NCBI GenBank assembly: GCA_045598825.1
Contig: JAZRUX010000006.1
Location: 1-22,053 of the forward strand
Direction of reading: 5' to 3'
Length of the DNA stretch: 22,053 bases
DNA from: Hennigella sp045598825
Lineage (GTDB): Bacteria > Bacillota_I > Bacilli_A > Mycoplasmatales > Mycoplasmoidaceae
The notes under the pieces are model-generated. The model was not told where the DNA came from and searched no databases. It saw only the letters and a list, made by a program, of their open reading frames with translations. Within the stretch, counting starts at the first letter, position 1. Each line of letters starts with the position of its first letter. Below are positions 1-9,170 of this stretch, in pieces. A program made the position numbers and the translations under genes.

Positions 1-33
1 TAAAAAAATAATGAACTTAAAGTTCATTATTTT
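1..33 (-). terminator. Rho-independent terminator of the rpsF-to-permease unit
   Basis: A perfect 12-bp inverted repeat (5-16 with 22-33, loop 17-21) is followed on the minus strand by a run of T (positions 8 down to 2). The stop codon of the permease lies inside the hairpin. It is a typical intrinsic terminator shape, although its stem is AT-rich. Confidence 0.75.
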
Positions 34-1595
34 AATATCATATCTTTTCCTTTTTGTCAGATTAGTGCTTCTTTATTTTGTTTATCAAATCATTTAATCA
101 ATAAATCATTAATGAATGGTGAACATAACATAAAGACAAAGATAAACCAGAATACTAAGATTGCTTGTCAATAATTTAGTTTAAATGGACTATCAACAAA
201 TAAACCTCACCCACAATCATATGTTTGACTTCATCCTTCTTTCATACCATCAATTATTGGTAATGATAAGAATTTATAAAAACCACAAAATACGATCATA
301 AACAGACAACCTAATATTGCAATAACAGCAGTGACAGGGAATATTTTATTCTTTCTTACCTCAACTTTATGGGTTCGACGGTTGCCTAAAGCTTTAACTA
401 AAACAAAGATGTATATTACATATAAGGCAATAATCATTACATATGAAGAAGCATCAACGATTTGATCAGTGTTAAGAATAACTGATGGGATTAGTGTTCC
501 CACCCATCATAGACCAACAACAATAGCAAATCATACGCCACCAGCAAATAAAGGATTAGCTGGTCTTTTATTAACTAGGGTCTTACCTTTAAACATTAAA
601 CCTTCTAAACAAGCTGCTTGGAAGTTACGCATTCCACCAAATGTAATGGCATTTAATACACCAATAATACAGATAAAGATAAAGACTGATAATAATGTTG
701 TACAAACCTTAGCGGCAACTGTTTCTTCACCAAAACAAATAGTCATTAATTCATAGACATTACCTGTCCCAGCAGTCATGCAACCAATGGTAATAAGTAA
801 ATATACTGATGAAACAACAATTAGTCCAACCACAAGTGCTAAAGAAACATTCTTGTCAGGATTTTTCATATCACCAGCAATGTTACCAATCACCAAATAT
901 CCTTCAAAGGCAAATAAAATAGATGGAATTGATCCAATCACACCAACAACATCTAGATTGCCTACTTGTTGTTCTGGGTATCAATGACCAGTTCATAGTC
1001 CTCCACCATTCATTGCACCAAAGATAATTCCTAATAGAATTACTGCCGCAATTGGCACAAACTTTAATATTCCAGTTACATTACTAAATCTAACCATTCC
1101 TTTAGCTGCAATAACATTAAGAACAATAAATAGAGCAAATAATGCTCCACCAACTAGAAAGACATAGAATGTGGTTAATGAGCCAAAGTTAAATTGCCCT
1201 GGTTGACCACCTAACTCAGCAAAGCAATTCAAACATGCTTCACCAGTAAAGAATAAGATGGCGAAGGTATTAACTGTATAAAAGATTAATGAATAACCCA
1301 AATTGCAATATCTTCCAAGGTTATATCCACAGAACCTTTGTGCCCAGCCACCAAAGCCATCGGCTTTGTTTTTGGTCTTACAAGTACAAATTTCACAAAA
1401 TGATAATCCTATTGATAAAACTAAGATTATTGCAATAATCCATGATAATAAAATGCCAGTTGGATTACCATGGTTATTTTCAAAAACAGATTTGTTCTTA
1501 AAAAAGATACCAATTCCAACTAACGTACCAAAAATCATCATTACCGCAGTAAAGAGACCAATTTTTCCAGCTGTTTGTTGTCTAATTTTTGGCAT
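27..1595 (-). CDS. APC-superfamily amino acid permease
   Basis: This is a 522-residue polytopic membrane protein, probably an amino acid transporter or antiporter of the APC superfamily. The N-terminus has the family's first-helix signature (FGTLVGIGIFFKNKS, about residues 22-36). Roughly twelve hydrophobic segments follow, and the second half contains FAFEGYLVIGNIAGDMKNP, which resembles the conserved segment around APC helix 6. The substrate cannot be read from the sequence. The frame is continuous only if TGA is Trp, for example at 945-992 (around Gly-Leu-Trp-Thr-Gly-His-Trp-Tyr) and at 231, 207, 168, 90 and 57. The start is an ATG preceded by AGAAAGG, which overlaps the stop of ung. It is the last gene of the unit and ends in the terminator hairpin. 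Family call is good; substrate unknown. Confidence 0.85.
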
Positions 1596-1604
1596 AGAAC
1601 CTTT

Positions 1605-2246
1605 CTATCATTTTATTTCTTTTTTATTGTGTTGTTTTAAATAAGCATTAGTTTTACTAAAAGGTTTAGAACCTTTGAATGATTTATAGTATCCAAGTGG
1701 GCTTGGATGGGAAGAACAAATGATTAAATGTTTCTTTTCATCAATAAGTGGTTTTAATTCTTGTGCATTATTACCTCAAAGAATAAAAACAACATTTTCA
1801 CATTTATCATTCACTAGTTTAATAATTTCATTAGTAAATGTTTCTCAGCCTTGATTTTTATGACTATTAGGTTGTCCTTGATTTACTGTAAGAACACGAT
1901 TAAGCAAAAGCACACCTTGTGCTGCTCAATCCTTCAACTCAGTATCTTTACGGTCAATACCAAGATCATCTTTCAATTCTTTAAAAATATTAATTAATGA
2001 TTTAGGTGTTTGCACACCTTTATTCACCGCAAAGGCTAAACCGTTAGCAAATCCAGGTGTATGGTATGGATCTTGTCCAACAATTACTACCTTGGTTTCT
2101 TCAATATTAAAATAATGAAAAGCTGCAAATAAATCTTCTGGGTGAGGAAAGATCATATTCTTCTCACCTTGTTGATTAATAAATTTTGCTAATTGAACAA
2201 AATAGTGTTTATTAACCTCTTGTTCAATAAAACTTTTCCAGTTCAT
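1605..2246 (-). CDS. ung: Uracil-DNA glycosylase (family 1)
   Basis: The 213-residue enzyme removes uracil from DNA as the first step of base-excision repair. The water-activating loop GQDPYH is at residues 57-62, with the catalytic Asp. The uracil-specificity segment FILWGNNAQ is near 154-162, and the DNA-intercalation loop HPSPLGYYKSFKG is near 180-192. Length is near the usual ~220. The ATG follows the lipoprotein stop as TAATATG, with no clear Shine-Dalgarno, so it probably depends on translational coupling. In M. genitalium ung also lies just after the dnaB/lipoprotein group (from memory). Confidence 0.97.
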
Positions 2247-2247
2247 A

Positions 2248-3849
2248 TTATTCAGGTAAATTTGTTGTTGACAAGAATTTTGATGTATCTAGTCCATTAG
2301 TTTTATCATTAAACACATAACCTAAGAAGTTTAATAAAGTTTTACTATCTGCTTTAAGTTTGGTGATATCAGATTGTCTTCCTTCATCACTGGCACGTTT
2401 AATCAAATTAATGAATCATGTATTAATTTTGTTAATTTTTTCACTATCAATAACTCTAACCACAGTTTTTACTTCTTCTTCACCATGTGAAAGATCTTTA
2501 TAAACTCCACCTTTTAAGCTATCATCAGTTAATGATTCAGCTATATCTAAGAAGTAAGCAGGGAAGAATGTTTCTAATTGATTAATACTTGCAGTGTTTT
2601 TGTAACCATAACTGGTACCATCTTTATCTTTATATATTCTTACTTTATAGCTCATTAAGCAAATGAATTGGTCACCTAGTAATGTTCCAATTCTTTCATC
2701 AGCAGATTCACCTTTTGAAATAGGATGTTCACTATTTGTTGCATCAAATCTAAATGTTTGATAGTGGGGGATGCAATCGTCAGCTTCCCGATCTGTAAAT
2801 ATTGGCATCTTGTCTTTTCATTGATTGCCAACAGTTTCAATGATATTAGTTTTTGTTGAATAATAGTCGTTAACAATAAAGGAATCTGCAGATTTAGTTG
2901 GATCAACATATGTTTGTTCCATATTTCTAAACTGAACTATAACTGGAACATTGTTATATGTATAGTCAGTGTATTCTACATCTTCTACATCACCAACTTT
3001 TTCTTTGCCTGCAACTGAGCTTGTGTAGTATTTTGGTTCAGCAAAATCATCCTTCTTTTCAAGTAATTGAGCAAACCTTTTATCAATGCTACGTGTTTTT
3101 TCATCTTCAACATTAGTAAATGTATAAGATGGAAGAGGCATATCAACAAAATTAAAATTAACAGCAGAATTACGTAAAAATGCAAACGCTTTTGCAGGGC
3201 CAATTAAATTAGCTAAAGCAAAAATGTGCTCATAAAACTTATTGTTTTGGTCAGTTTGGCCATCGTGCTGCAGATCAAATTTATCACCTCATGCATGCTT
3301 GATGTTGGTATCATCAGCTCGATCATCAGTGATTTTAATTTGCGAAGCTTGGTATTGCAAAGCAAAAGAAATATAAGTTGAAATGTTGTAACCAATTTGA
3401 GAAACAAAATTAATGTTTGAAGCTAAAGCTGAGTTTTGAACATTGTAGATCGTTTTAGTTTCATCACCATCTTTGTATGTACCAACTGAATTGAATGCAG
3501 CATCAGCAGCATTGTATCAACCACAACTGCCATCATCTTTTCAATCATGTCTGCCTTCATCTTCATTATTAGTTCATTTCTTAGGGGCAGAATATGCATA
3601 GTATGCGCCTGAACTAGTTTGAACAGCATAATTTGATTGCAAATATTTCATGTCAATGCCATCAGCATCTAAGTAAGCATCAGATAACAATTGTGAATAA
3701 GGCGCGTCAGCATCACTAGATAATGTTGAGCCAATCATGAATGGGGTTTTATTACCTCATGTTTGACTACAACTAGTGACTGTTGTTAATGGAACGGCAA
3801 TAGCTGGAATAGCTAATGTCGAACCAATTAATAACTTAGTCAATTTCAT
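2248..3849 (-). CDS. Mycoplasma-type surface lipoprotein, function unknown
   Basis: A 533-residue protein with a clear lipoprotein signal peptide: a basic MKLTK start, a hydrophobic stretch, then Val-Thr-Ser-Cys with the lipid-bearing Cys at residue 27. It should be anchored on the outside of the membrane. The mature part is hydrophilic and rich in Asp, Asn, Tyr, Lys and Ser; I recognise no enzymatic domain. Several Trp are encoded by TGA. The start overlaps the dnaB stop by one base (TAATG) and the gene sits between dnaB and ung, the place where M. genitalium has lipoprotein/hypothetical genes MG095-MG096. It may be their positional counterpart, but I cannot test homology. Lipoprotein nature is firm; role unknown. 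Confidence 0.85.
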
Positions 3850-5252
3850 TAGTGACCACCTCTTTCTAAATCATATGGTACAAATAAACCATAACGACGG
3901 TTCATTGATAATGGAATAGTTTTAACTGCACCATTACGGTGTTTTGCAATAATAAAGTCAACCCGAATAATTTCTGGTCTTTCTTTTGGACCAGCAGCTT
4001 TAATTGCTCCTTCAGCTTCTTTTTGTGCTTTTTCTAAAGAATTTAGGAAACAAACAAGGTCAGCATCTTGTTCCAATGAACCAGATTCACGTAAGTCGGA
4101 TAAACGAGGTTCACCAATACCATTATCACGGTTTTCTACAGCACGTGAAAGTTGAGCTAAAGCAATAATTGGTGCTTCAATTCTTCTGGCAAGTAACTTA
4201 ATCATACGAGAAATAGTTGAAACTTCTTGTTGTCGGTTCATTTGCATGTTTTTTAATGCTGGGCCTTTCATTAATTGTAAGTAGTCGATGACTACTAACT
4301 TAATGTTATATTCAGCTTTGAGTTGTTTTAATTTTGCCTGAATATCAACAACTGATACAGCTTTATCATCAATTAAGATTGGCAATGATTTTAAGTTTTC
4401 AACAGCAACCTGAACACTATTCCATTCAGCATCAGACATTTTGCCTGAACGCAATGCTGTTGAGTCAACTCTAGCATCCATTGATACTAAACGTTGACAC
4501 AATTGCTCTGCACCCATTTCTAATGAAAAGACAACAATTCGATCTTTATCAGATGTCATGTTTTCTTTAATCTTCTTTGCTGCATTAGCAACGAAGTTTA
4601 AACTAATAGCTGTTTTACCAATACCTGGTCTAGCAGCTAAAATGATTAAATCACCAGGTTGGAAACCGTTAGTTACTTTATCAATTCCACTAAAACCAAT
4701 TTCTGTTCCAGTGATATCTTGTTTTCTTGTTCTTAATTTGCTTACAGTATTTAAATATTTGCTTGCAACTTCTTCTATGGAAGAAAGTTTGCTTGTATGT
4801 TTTGATTGTGTGATGTCAAGGAATTTCTTTTCAATTTGAAAAATTTGATCATCATATTTTGCATAGTCAATCTTAGTATTAACAATTTCACCAGCAAAAG
4901 CATCAAGTTGACGTTTGATGCTAGCGTTCTTAATTAATTCAAGATTAGCTTTTAAATCATCTTCATAAGCAAAACCACTAGCAATTTCTTCTAGGTATGT
5001 TTCCCAATTAGTAAATTGTCATTTGTCATTATTAGCAATATAGTCAGTTACAGTATTTTTATTAATTTGTTTTAAATGACCCATGTGAATTTCACAAATT
5101 GCACCATAAATCTTGGCATTTTTTGGATCAATGAAATCAGACGCATCTAATGAAGTTGCACATTCTTCAACCGTAATTGGATTGTTGAAGATTGTTGTCA
5201 ATACTTCTTGTTCACATTTAACAATGTATTTATCAACTACTTGTTTTGCCAT
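3849..5252 (-). CDS. dnaB: Replicative DNA helicase DnaB (DnaC in Firmicutes naming)
   Basis: A 467-residue hexameric helicase that unwinds DNA at the replication fork. The N-terminal DnaB domain covers about residues 1-115. The RecA-like motor starts near 190, with Walker A ARPGIGKTA at about 207-215 and Walker B (VVIDYLQLM) in the second half. Conserved motifs follow, including ALAQLSRAVE with its Arg/Glu, SDLRESGSLEQDAD and FIIAKHRNG. Length matches the family (about 450-475). The start has an upstream AGGAGA inside the 3' end of rplI and the junction TAATTATG. Two TGA codons near the ends of the N-terminal and linker parts must be Trp. The order rpsF-ssb-rpsR-rplI-dnaB is conserved in related mycoplasmas. 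Confidence 0.97.
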
Positions 5253-5254
5253 AA

Positions 5255-5695
5255 TTATTCTCCTGTAACTCTAATGATTAAATTGGCAGTTACATCTTTA
5301 TGTAACTTTATAGTGATGCGATGTTGCCCTAACCCATATGAGTTAGTTGCATCAATCATCATAAATTTGTCAATTCTAATATTGTATTTATTTGCTAATT
5401 GGTCAATTACTTGTTTATTTGAAACACTACCAAAGGCCTGGCCATGGTTAGTTTTTAAAGTAAACTCTAATGTAATTGCTTCGATTTTGTTTTTAAGCAT
5501 TGTGGCTTGCTTCACTTCATAATCATATTCTTGCTTAGCAGCAGCAACTTGCTTATTAACAATTTCTTGGGCTTTATTACTATTAGTTATCGCTTTACCA
5601 GAATTTAATAAAAAGTTGCCATAGCCGTCTTTTACATCGACAATGTCATTCTTTTTACCAACATTTTTTACATCAACTAATAGGATTACTTTCAT
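5255..5695 (-). CDS. rplI: 50S ribosomal protein L9 (bL9)
   Basis: A 146-residue protein, the usual length for bL9, binding 23S rRNA at the base of the L1 stalk. The N-terminal RNA-binding domain begins MKVILLVDVKNVGKK and contains the DGYGNFLL signature. A long charged helix (about 42-75) links to the C-terminal domain with GQAFGSVSNKQV. The ATG overlaps the rpsR stop by one base (TAATG) and there is no strong Shine-Dalgarno, so coupling to rpsR translation is likely. Confidence 0.96.
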   Translation of the reverse strand: MKVILLVDVKNVGKKNDIVDVKDGYGNFLLNSGKAITNSNKAQEIVNKQVAAAKQEYDYEVKQATMLKNKIEAITLEFTLKTNHGQAFGSVSNKQVIDQLANKYNIRIDKFMMIDATNSYGLGQHRITIKLHKDVTANLIIRVTGE

Positions 5696-5946
5696 TATTC
5701 GTATGTCTTTACAAATGGTAATAGAGCAACAATTCTTGCTCTTTTAATTGCGTTAGCAATCATTCTTTGGTGTTTTTGGCATAAACCAGAAACACGACGT
5801 GGTACGATTTTGCAACTGGGTGTTAAATAATGTTGTAGTAATTCAACATCTTTATAGTCAACATAATCAATACCTTTTGCACATAAAATGCAAGGACGTT
5901 TCTTTTGAATACGTTTTTTATTTTTTCTTGGTGTTCTCTTTTCCAT
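5695..5946 (-). CDS. rpsR: 30S ribosomal protein S18 (bS18), zinc-ligand form
   Basis: An 83-residue bS18, which pairs with S6 on the 30S platform. The family core is clear: IDYKDV-like segment (about 26-34), KIVPRRVSGLCQKHQ (46-60) and AIKRARIVALLPF near the end. Cysteines 19, 22, 45 and 56 plus His59 form a possible zinc site, as in the C+ version of this protein. It sits between ssb and rplI with TAATTATG at the ssb junction, giving the classical S6-SSB-S18-L9 cluster. Confidence 0.97.
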   Translation of the reverse strand: MEKRTPRKNKKRIQKKRPCILCAKGIDYVDYKDVELLQHYLTPSCKIVPRRVSGLCQKHQRMIANAIKRARIVALLPFVKTYE

Positions 5947-5948
5947 AA

Positions 5949-6416
5949 TTATTTACCTTCTTCTTCATTAATTCAATCAAGTTCAGTTAAACCATCATCA
6001 ACTTTTTTTGATTCATTTGGTTTAGTGAAGTCTGCTTCAGTGTCAATAATTTTTGTTGCAAATTGATCATTAACTGAAACCATTTCTTCTTGTTCTTGTG
6101 TTTGTTTTGAGCGTTTAAGAATCGTCTTAATACTATCAACAATAATTTCAATAACGTTAACGTTACGGCCTTCTTTATTAACATAACTTCGTTTGTTAAG
6201 ACGACCATCTATTGCAACAGTGTCACCTTTTTTAACATAAGTTGCTAAGTAGTTAGCTTGTTGATTTCAAGCTACACAGTTAAAGAAGTTTGTATGATCT
6301 TTGCCTTGAATGTTATCATTGCAAGCAACGGAAAAGTTTACTAATGTCTTTCCAGTTGTTGTTTGTTTAGGCATTGGATCAGCTGTTAAGTTACCAACAA
6401 GAAAAACCTTATTCAT
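5949..6416 (-). CDS. ssb: Single-stranded DNA-binding protein
   Basis: A 155-residue SSB that coats single-stranded DNA in replication and repair. The OB fold spans about residues 1-105: MNKVFLVGNLTADP at the start, TNFFNCVAWNQQANYLATYVKKG with its conserved aromatic residues, then IDGRLNKRSY. The Trp at residue 50 is encoded by TGA, which is why the frame looks broken under the standard code. The linker (about 106-140) is charged. The C-terminal end reads LDWINEEEGK, acidic but without the usual DIPF/DLPF-type tip that recruits partner proteins. The start ATG overlaps the end of rpsF by 8 bases. Confidence 0.94.
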
Positions 6417-6882
6417 CTTTAGCTTCCTTTGGTGCTTTAGCAGCTTTTTCTTCTTTCTTAATATCTAATTCAGCAGCCATTGCAGCTTTCTTAGCAGCAA
6501 TTAACTCTTCGATTTTCTTTGCACGTTCAGCAAAGATTTTTGCTTTATTCTTAGAACGTTGAACTTTCTTTTCATTGTGAATTGCTCGTCAACCATAATT
6601 ATGTTCTAGATTCATTACTAAGAATCTTAAAACATCTTTATTAATTAAAGTTAAACGATTAAATTCCTTAATGATTTCAGGTTTATCACAAGCAAAATTT
6701 AACACATAGTAGTAAGCTTGTGAACATCCTTTAATCTTATATGCCATTTTCTTAAGGCCCATCTTAGTTTCTTTAAGATCTTTTGTGCCTTTTAAAAGTT
6801 TTTGGCAGTTAGTTGAAACAGCATCAGCATCTGTAGCTGATTTGTTACCATCTACAACTAACATAATTTCATAGTTAGTCAT
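6409..6882 (-). CDS. rpsF: 30S ribosomal protein S6 (bS6) with charged C-terminal tail
   Basis: A 157-residue bS6, partner of S18 on the 30S platform. The fold is recognisable from MTNYEIMLVVDGN at the start, through KKMAYKIKGCSQAYYYVLNF (about 44-63), to a conserved end VLRFLVMNLE. A TGA-encoded Trp after residue 97 is followed by a tail of about 60 residues rich in Lys, Ala and Glu, likely helical. Many bacterial S6 proteins stop near residue 100; mycoplasma S6 proteins are often extended. The ATG has a good AAGGAGA nine bases upstream. It is the first gene of the eight-gene unit and overlaps ssb by 8 bases. Confidence 0.95.
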
Positions 6883-6980
6883 TTATATATAGTCTCCTTG
6901 GGATATTTGCTACATCACTCAGTAGCAAAGAGGCTTTATATATTAATTAATATATAAACTTATATAAATAATATATAAGG
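6883..6980 (-). promoter_or_regulatory. Structured 5' leader of rpsF, three tandem hairpins
   Basis: On the minus strand the leader can fold into three adjacent hairpins: 8-bp stem at 6959-6979, a perfect 24-bp palindrome at 6935-6958, and an 8-bp stem TTTGCTAC/GTAGCAAA at 6906-6929 just before the AAGGAGA Shine-Dalgarno. Leaders of rpsF operons in other bacteria are bound by the S6:S18 complex through a CCG-containing motif. I do not see an obvious CCG here, so an autoregulatory role is a guess. Confidence 0.5.
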
Positions 6981-6987
6981 CGATATC

Positions 6988-6993
6988 ATTATA
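6988..6993 (-). promoter_or_regulatory. -10 box of the rpsF unit
   Basis: A perfect TATAAT on the minus strand, preceded directly by TG. No good TTGACA lies at the right distance, which is common in mycoplasmas. Initiation here would give a leader of about 100 bases carrying the three hairpins. Confidence 0.5.
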
Positions 6994-7023
6994 CATATTT
7001 TTCTTATATATTTCGATTTATTG

Positions 7024-7029
7024 TATAAT
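7024..7029 (+). promoter_or_regulatory. -10 box of tRNA-Thr
   Basis: A perfect TATAAT preceded by TTG lies 21 bases before the tRNA 5' end, so the transcript would begin about 15 bases upstream of the mature tRNA. No convincing -35 is seen. It is divergent from the rpsF promoter about 30 bases away. Confidence 0.6.
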
Positions 7030-7050
7030 TATTTAAGTATTAAAAAAAAT

Positions 7051-7126
7051 GCCGAAGTAGCTCAACAGGCAGAGCAACTGACTTGTAATCAGTAGGTTGT
7101 TGGTTCGATTCCGATCTTCGGCACCA
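7051..7126 (+). tRNA. tRNA-Thr (anticodon UGU)
   Basis: A 76-base cloverleaf. Acceptor GCCGAAG pairs with CTTCGGC; D stem is GCTC/GAGC. The anticodon stem ACTGA/TCAGT encloses loop CTTGTAA with anticodon TGT, reading ACA and probably other Thr codons. The variable loop is five bases, and the T arm has loop TTCGATT with two G-U pairs in its stem. The 3' CCA is encoded. All arms fold without mismatch. Confidence 0.97.
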
Positions 7127-7128
7127 TT

Positions 7129-7161
7129 AAAAAATGACTAGCGTTTGCTGGTCATTTTTTT
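7129..7161 (+). terminator. Terminator after tRNA-Thr
   Basis: A hairpin with stem TGACTAGC/GCTGGTCA (one G-U pair) and loop GTTT is flanked by A and T runs, ending in seven T. It begins a few bases after the tRNA CCA end. It is a clear intrinsic terminator on the plus strand. Confidence 0.85.
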
Positions 7162-7193
7162 GCTTATTATGTTTACTTCATTATATATGGCGT

Positions 7194-7213
7194 AAAAAAA
7201 GGCTTTATTGCCT
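7194..7213 (-). terminator. Terminator of rplU-prp-rpmA
   Basis: On the minus strand a short stem AGGC/GCCT (loop AATAAA) is followed by seven T. The hairpin overlaps the rpmA stop codon. The stem is short, so the call is moderate. It faces the terminator of the converging tRNA gene. Confidence 0.6.
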
Positions 7214-7502
7214 ATTTTCCTTTTTTAACTTCTTCGATGCTTACTTTACGCTTGTTGTCACCAAATCGAGTGTATTTAACAATACCATCTTTCATTGCAA
7301 ATAATGTGTGGTCTTTTCCCATACCAACATTCTTACCAGCATATACTCTAGTACCTCTTTGGCGGTAAATGATTTGACCAGTCTTTGCTAGTTTACCATC
7401 TGGTAATTTAGCCCCTAAAAACTTAGGGTTAGAATCTCGACCATTTTTAGTTGAACCTACTCCCTTTTTAGATGCGAAGAATTGTAAATTAATCTTTTTC
7501 AT
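7212..7502 (-). CDS. rpmA: 50S ribosomal protein L27 (bL27) with cleavable N-terminus
   Basis: A 96-residue bL27, located near the peptidyl transferase centre. The start MKKINLQFFA-SKKG carries the extension typical of Firmicutes and relatives, which the protease Prp removes so that the new N-terminus (SKKG...) can reach the ribosomal centre. The core has the conserved STKNGRDSNPKFLG and IIYRQRGTRVYAG segments. It follows prp with junction TAATATG, and AAAGGA lies eight bases upstream of the ATG. Confidence 0.97.
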   Translation of the reverse strand: MKKINLQFFASKKGVGSTKNGRDSNPKFLGAKLPDGKLAKTGQIIYRQRGTRVYAGKNVGMGKDHTLFAMKDGIVKYTRFGDNKRKVSIEEVKKGK

Positions 7503-7503
7503 A

Positions 7504-7797
7504 TTAGTGTCCTTTACTTAGTTTAACATATTTTTTGTAGTCATATGCAATTGGTTGTAATTGTTTAGCAATTAGACCAATGTATTCCTGATTTGTTTTA
7601 GTTTTGCTAATCAACTCTAATTTAACATCATTGGTTTTTTTATTGCATGTTAGTTTAATGTCTTCTTCTTTGAATCAATTTAATGCACCAAAGAAGATTC
7701 CACTAACTGCTGCACAGACAATGTCTTTGCCTTTTTTAGCTTGACATGCATGACCAGAGATTTCAATTGAATTTTTTGTGTAACTAATAACAATCAT
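7504..7797 (-). CDS. prp: Ribosomal-processing cysteine protease Prp
   Basis: A 97-residue protein of the Prp (YsxB, DUF464) family. It carries the catalytic His and Cys in ISGHACQA (His16) and KDIVCAAVS (Cys28). The twelve-residue spacing equals that of the characterised staphylococcal enzyme (His22/Cys34). Its known substrate is the N-terminal extension of L27, encoded by the next gene, whose sequence has the matching cleavage site. One Trp (residue 41) is encoded by TGA, so the frame is interrupted under the standard code. The start overlaps the rplU stop (TAATG). Its place between rplU and rpmA is the conserved one. Confidence 0.93.
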
Positions 7798-8096
7798 TAT
7801 CCAACAATTTCTTTAACTACTAATTTTGTGTATGGTTGACGGTGACCAGTTTTGTGAGTGTGATGCTTTTGTGGTAAATGTTTAATATTAACAATCTTCT
7901 TACCTTTACCTTGTTTCACTACTTCACAAACAACTTTAGCTCCAGCTAAGTGTGGTTTACCAACTTTAGCATCGATCATTAAAACTTTATCAAAAGTAAT
8001 TTTTTCTTTTTCTTTTGCTTCAAGTTTTTCAACATAAATTTCGTCGTTAACAGCGACTTTATATTGTTTTCCACCAGTTTCAAATATCGCAAACAT
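7797..8096 (-). CDS. rplU: 50S ribosomal protein L21 (bL21)
   Basis: A 99-residue bL21, binding 23S rRNA. The N-terminus MFAIFETGGKQYKV and the C-terminal KTGHRQPYTKLVV are family hallmarks, and the length is normal. The ATG has AAAGGA about seven bases upstream. It is the first gene of the rplU-prp-rpmA unit. Confidence 0.97.
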   Translation of the reverse strand: MFAIFETGGKQYKVAVNDEIYVEKLEAKEKEKITFDKVLMIDAKVGKPHLAGAKVVCEVVKQGKGKKIVNIKHLPQKHHTHKTGHRQPYTKLVVKEIVG

Positions 8097-8188
8097 AGTT
8101 TATATCCTTTCATGACTCGCCTATTCAGAACCTAATCCTATTTAGTGCGGTTGTAACCATAAAATACAAATATGGTTTATTTATTATA
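8097..8188 (-). promoter_or_regulatory. rplU promoter and leader
   Basis: A TATAAT on the minus strand (plus 8183-8188) lies about 86 bases upstream of rplU; no good -35 is visible. The leader between it and the gene is more GC-rich than its surroundings around 8105-8160. Firmicutes have an autoregulatory L21 leader here, so this may be a counterpart. I could not derive a convincing shared structure by eye. Confidence 0.4.
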
Positions 8189-8210
8189 TATGTAAATACG
8201 TTTTTTAAAT

Positions 8211-8232
8211 AAAAAAAGAGGGATAATCCCTC
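8211..8232 (-). terminator. Terminator of the tsaC-ABC importer unit
   Basis: Stem GAGGGA/TCCCTC with loop TTA is followed on the minus strand by seven T. It lies five bases past the stop of the second permease. This is the strongest terminator in the window. Confidence 0.9.
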
Positions 8233-8237
8233 ATTTT

Positions 8238-9170
8238 CTACCGGGCACCTTTTTCAAAAGGTATACCTGAATGGGCCGGAGCTAAGTTCTTTCTTCCAGA
8301 GAATAATAGAATAATCAAAGTAATGATGTATGGCACAGCAAACACAACAAGTTGTGGAATACCAAGCTGAGTTAATGTTGTTGTTCCAGCTGCAGCATTG
8401 AACAATGCAAAGACAACTGCGAACACTGCCATCTTTGGAATTCTTCATCCACCAGTAATAAGAATGGCTAATGACAAGTAACCCATTGATTGAACATCAC
8501 CAGTAAAGATTGTTACCTTAAATAAGAATAGTCCACCCGCAAGTCCTGCCATTGCCGAAGATAGCAATACAGCAATTCATTGATATTTAACAACAGAGAT
8601 ACCTTGCGCATCAACCGCATTAGGGTTTTCACCAACAGCTCTAAATCTTAATCCAACTTTTGTTTTGTTAACCACAATGAATATAACAATCGCAATAACA
8701 ACAATTACAAGGAAAATAATTAAACTTGAACCAAATAGTGATGGAGCTATTGGTAAGCAAGAATTATATTGGCACATTAAACTACTATATGATTGACCAG
8801 GATATAAAATCTTTGCTAATGTTGGGTTTAAGAAAGTTGCCAAAGCCAAACCAACTAAGTTAATAGCTGTACCAGCAATTGTGTGGTCAGATTTTAAATG
8901 AATGCAAACAAATGCATGCATTGCACCCATAATCATCGTGCAAATCATTGTTAACAACAAGGCGATAATGATAGTAGGGAATGGCGGGACACCACCCCAG
9001 AAACCAGTTGATGAGAAGATACCAAAGAATAAGGCACCAACACACATCATACCATCAATACCTAAGTTAACAATACCAGCTCGTTCTGATAAATAACCAG
9101 ATATTGCACCAGCAAGTAAGATTGCGGTGAATAAGAACGATAGATCTAAAAGTGTTCCTAAATCTCCCAT
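8238..9170 (-). CDS. ABC importer permease 2, BMP/nucleoside type (NupQ/YufQ-like)
   Basis: A 310-residue membrane protein, the second permease of the nucleoside-type ABC importer. The family signature ERAGIVNLGIDGMMCVGA is at about residues 29-46. FRAVGENPNAVDAQGISV (about 178-195) resembles the cytoplasmic coupling segment. There are eight or so hydrophobic helices. A TGA codon at 8574-8576 must be read as Trp, joining what would look like two ORFs. The start overlaps the preceding gene (TAATG) and is preceded by a strong AAGGAGG. It ends just before the terminator. Family call is firm; nucleosides are the likely but unproved substrate. Confidence 0.92.

Noticed and set aside
27..1595. Several short separate ORFs or a decayed transporter gene
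   Set aside because: The breaks are all TGA codons at plausible Trp positions; under code 4 the frame is continuous. The same applies to the broken look of ung, ssb, dnaB, thrS, prfA, prmC and the BMP gene.
3213..3629. Minus-strand ORFs rich in Leu, Met and Lys inside the lipoprotein gene
   Set aside because: They lie in another frame of the lipoprotein gene, have no family features and no ribosome site.
5208..5522. Plus-strand ORF with hydrophobic segments opposite rplI
   Set aside because: It is antisense to rplI and the dnaB start, both of which are clearly conserved genes.
6935..6958. Palindrome as an insertion-sequence end
   Set aside because: There is no transposase, no partner repeat and no target duplication; it fits better as a leader hairpin.
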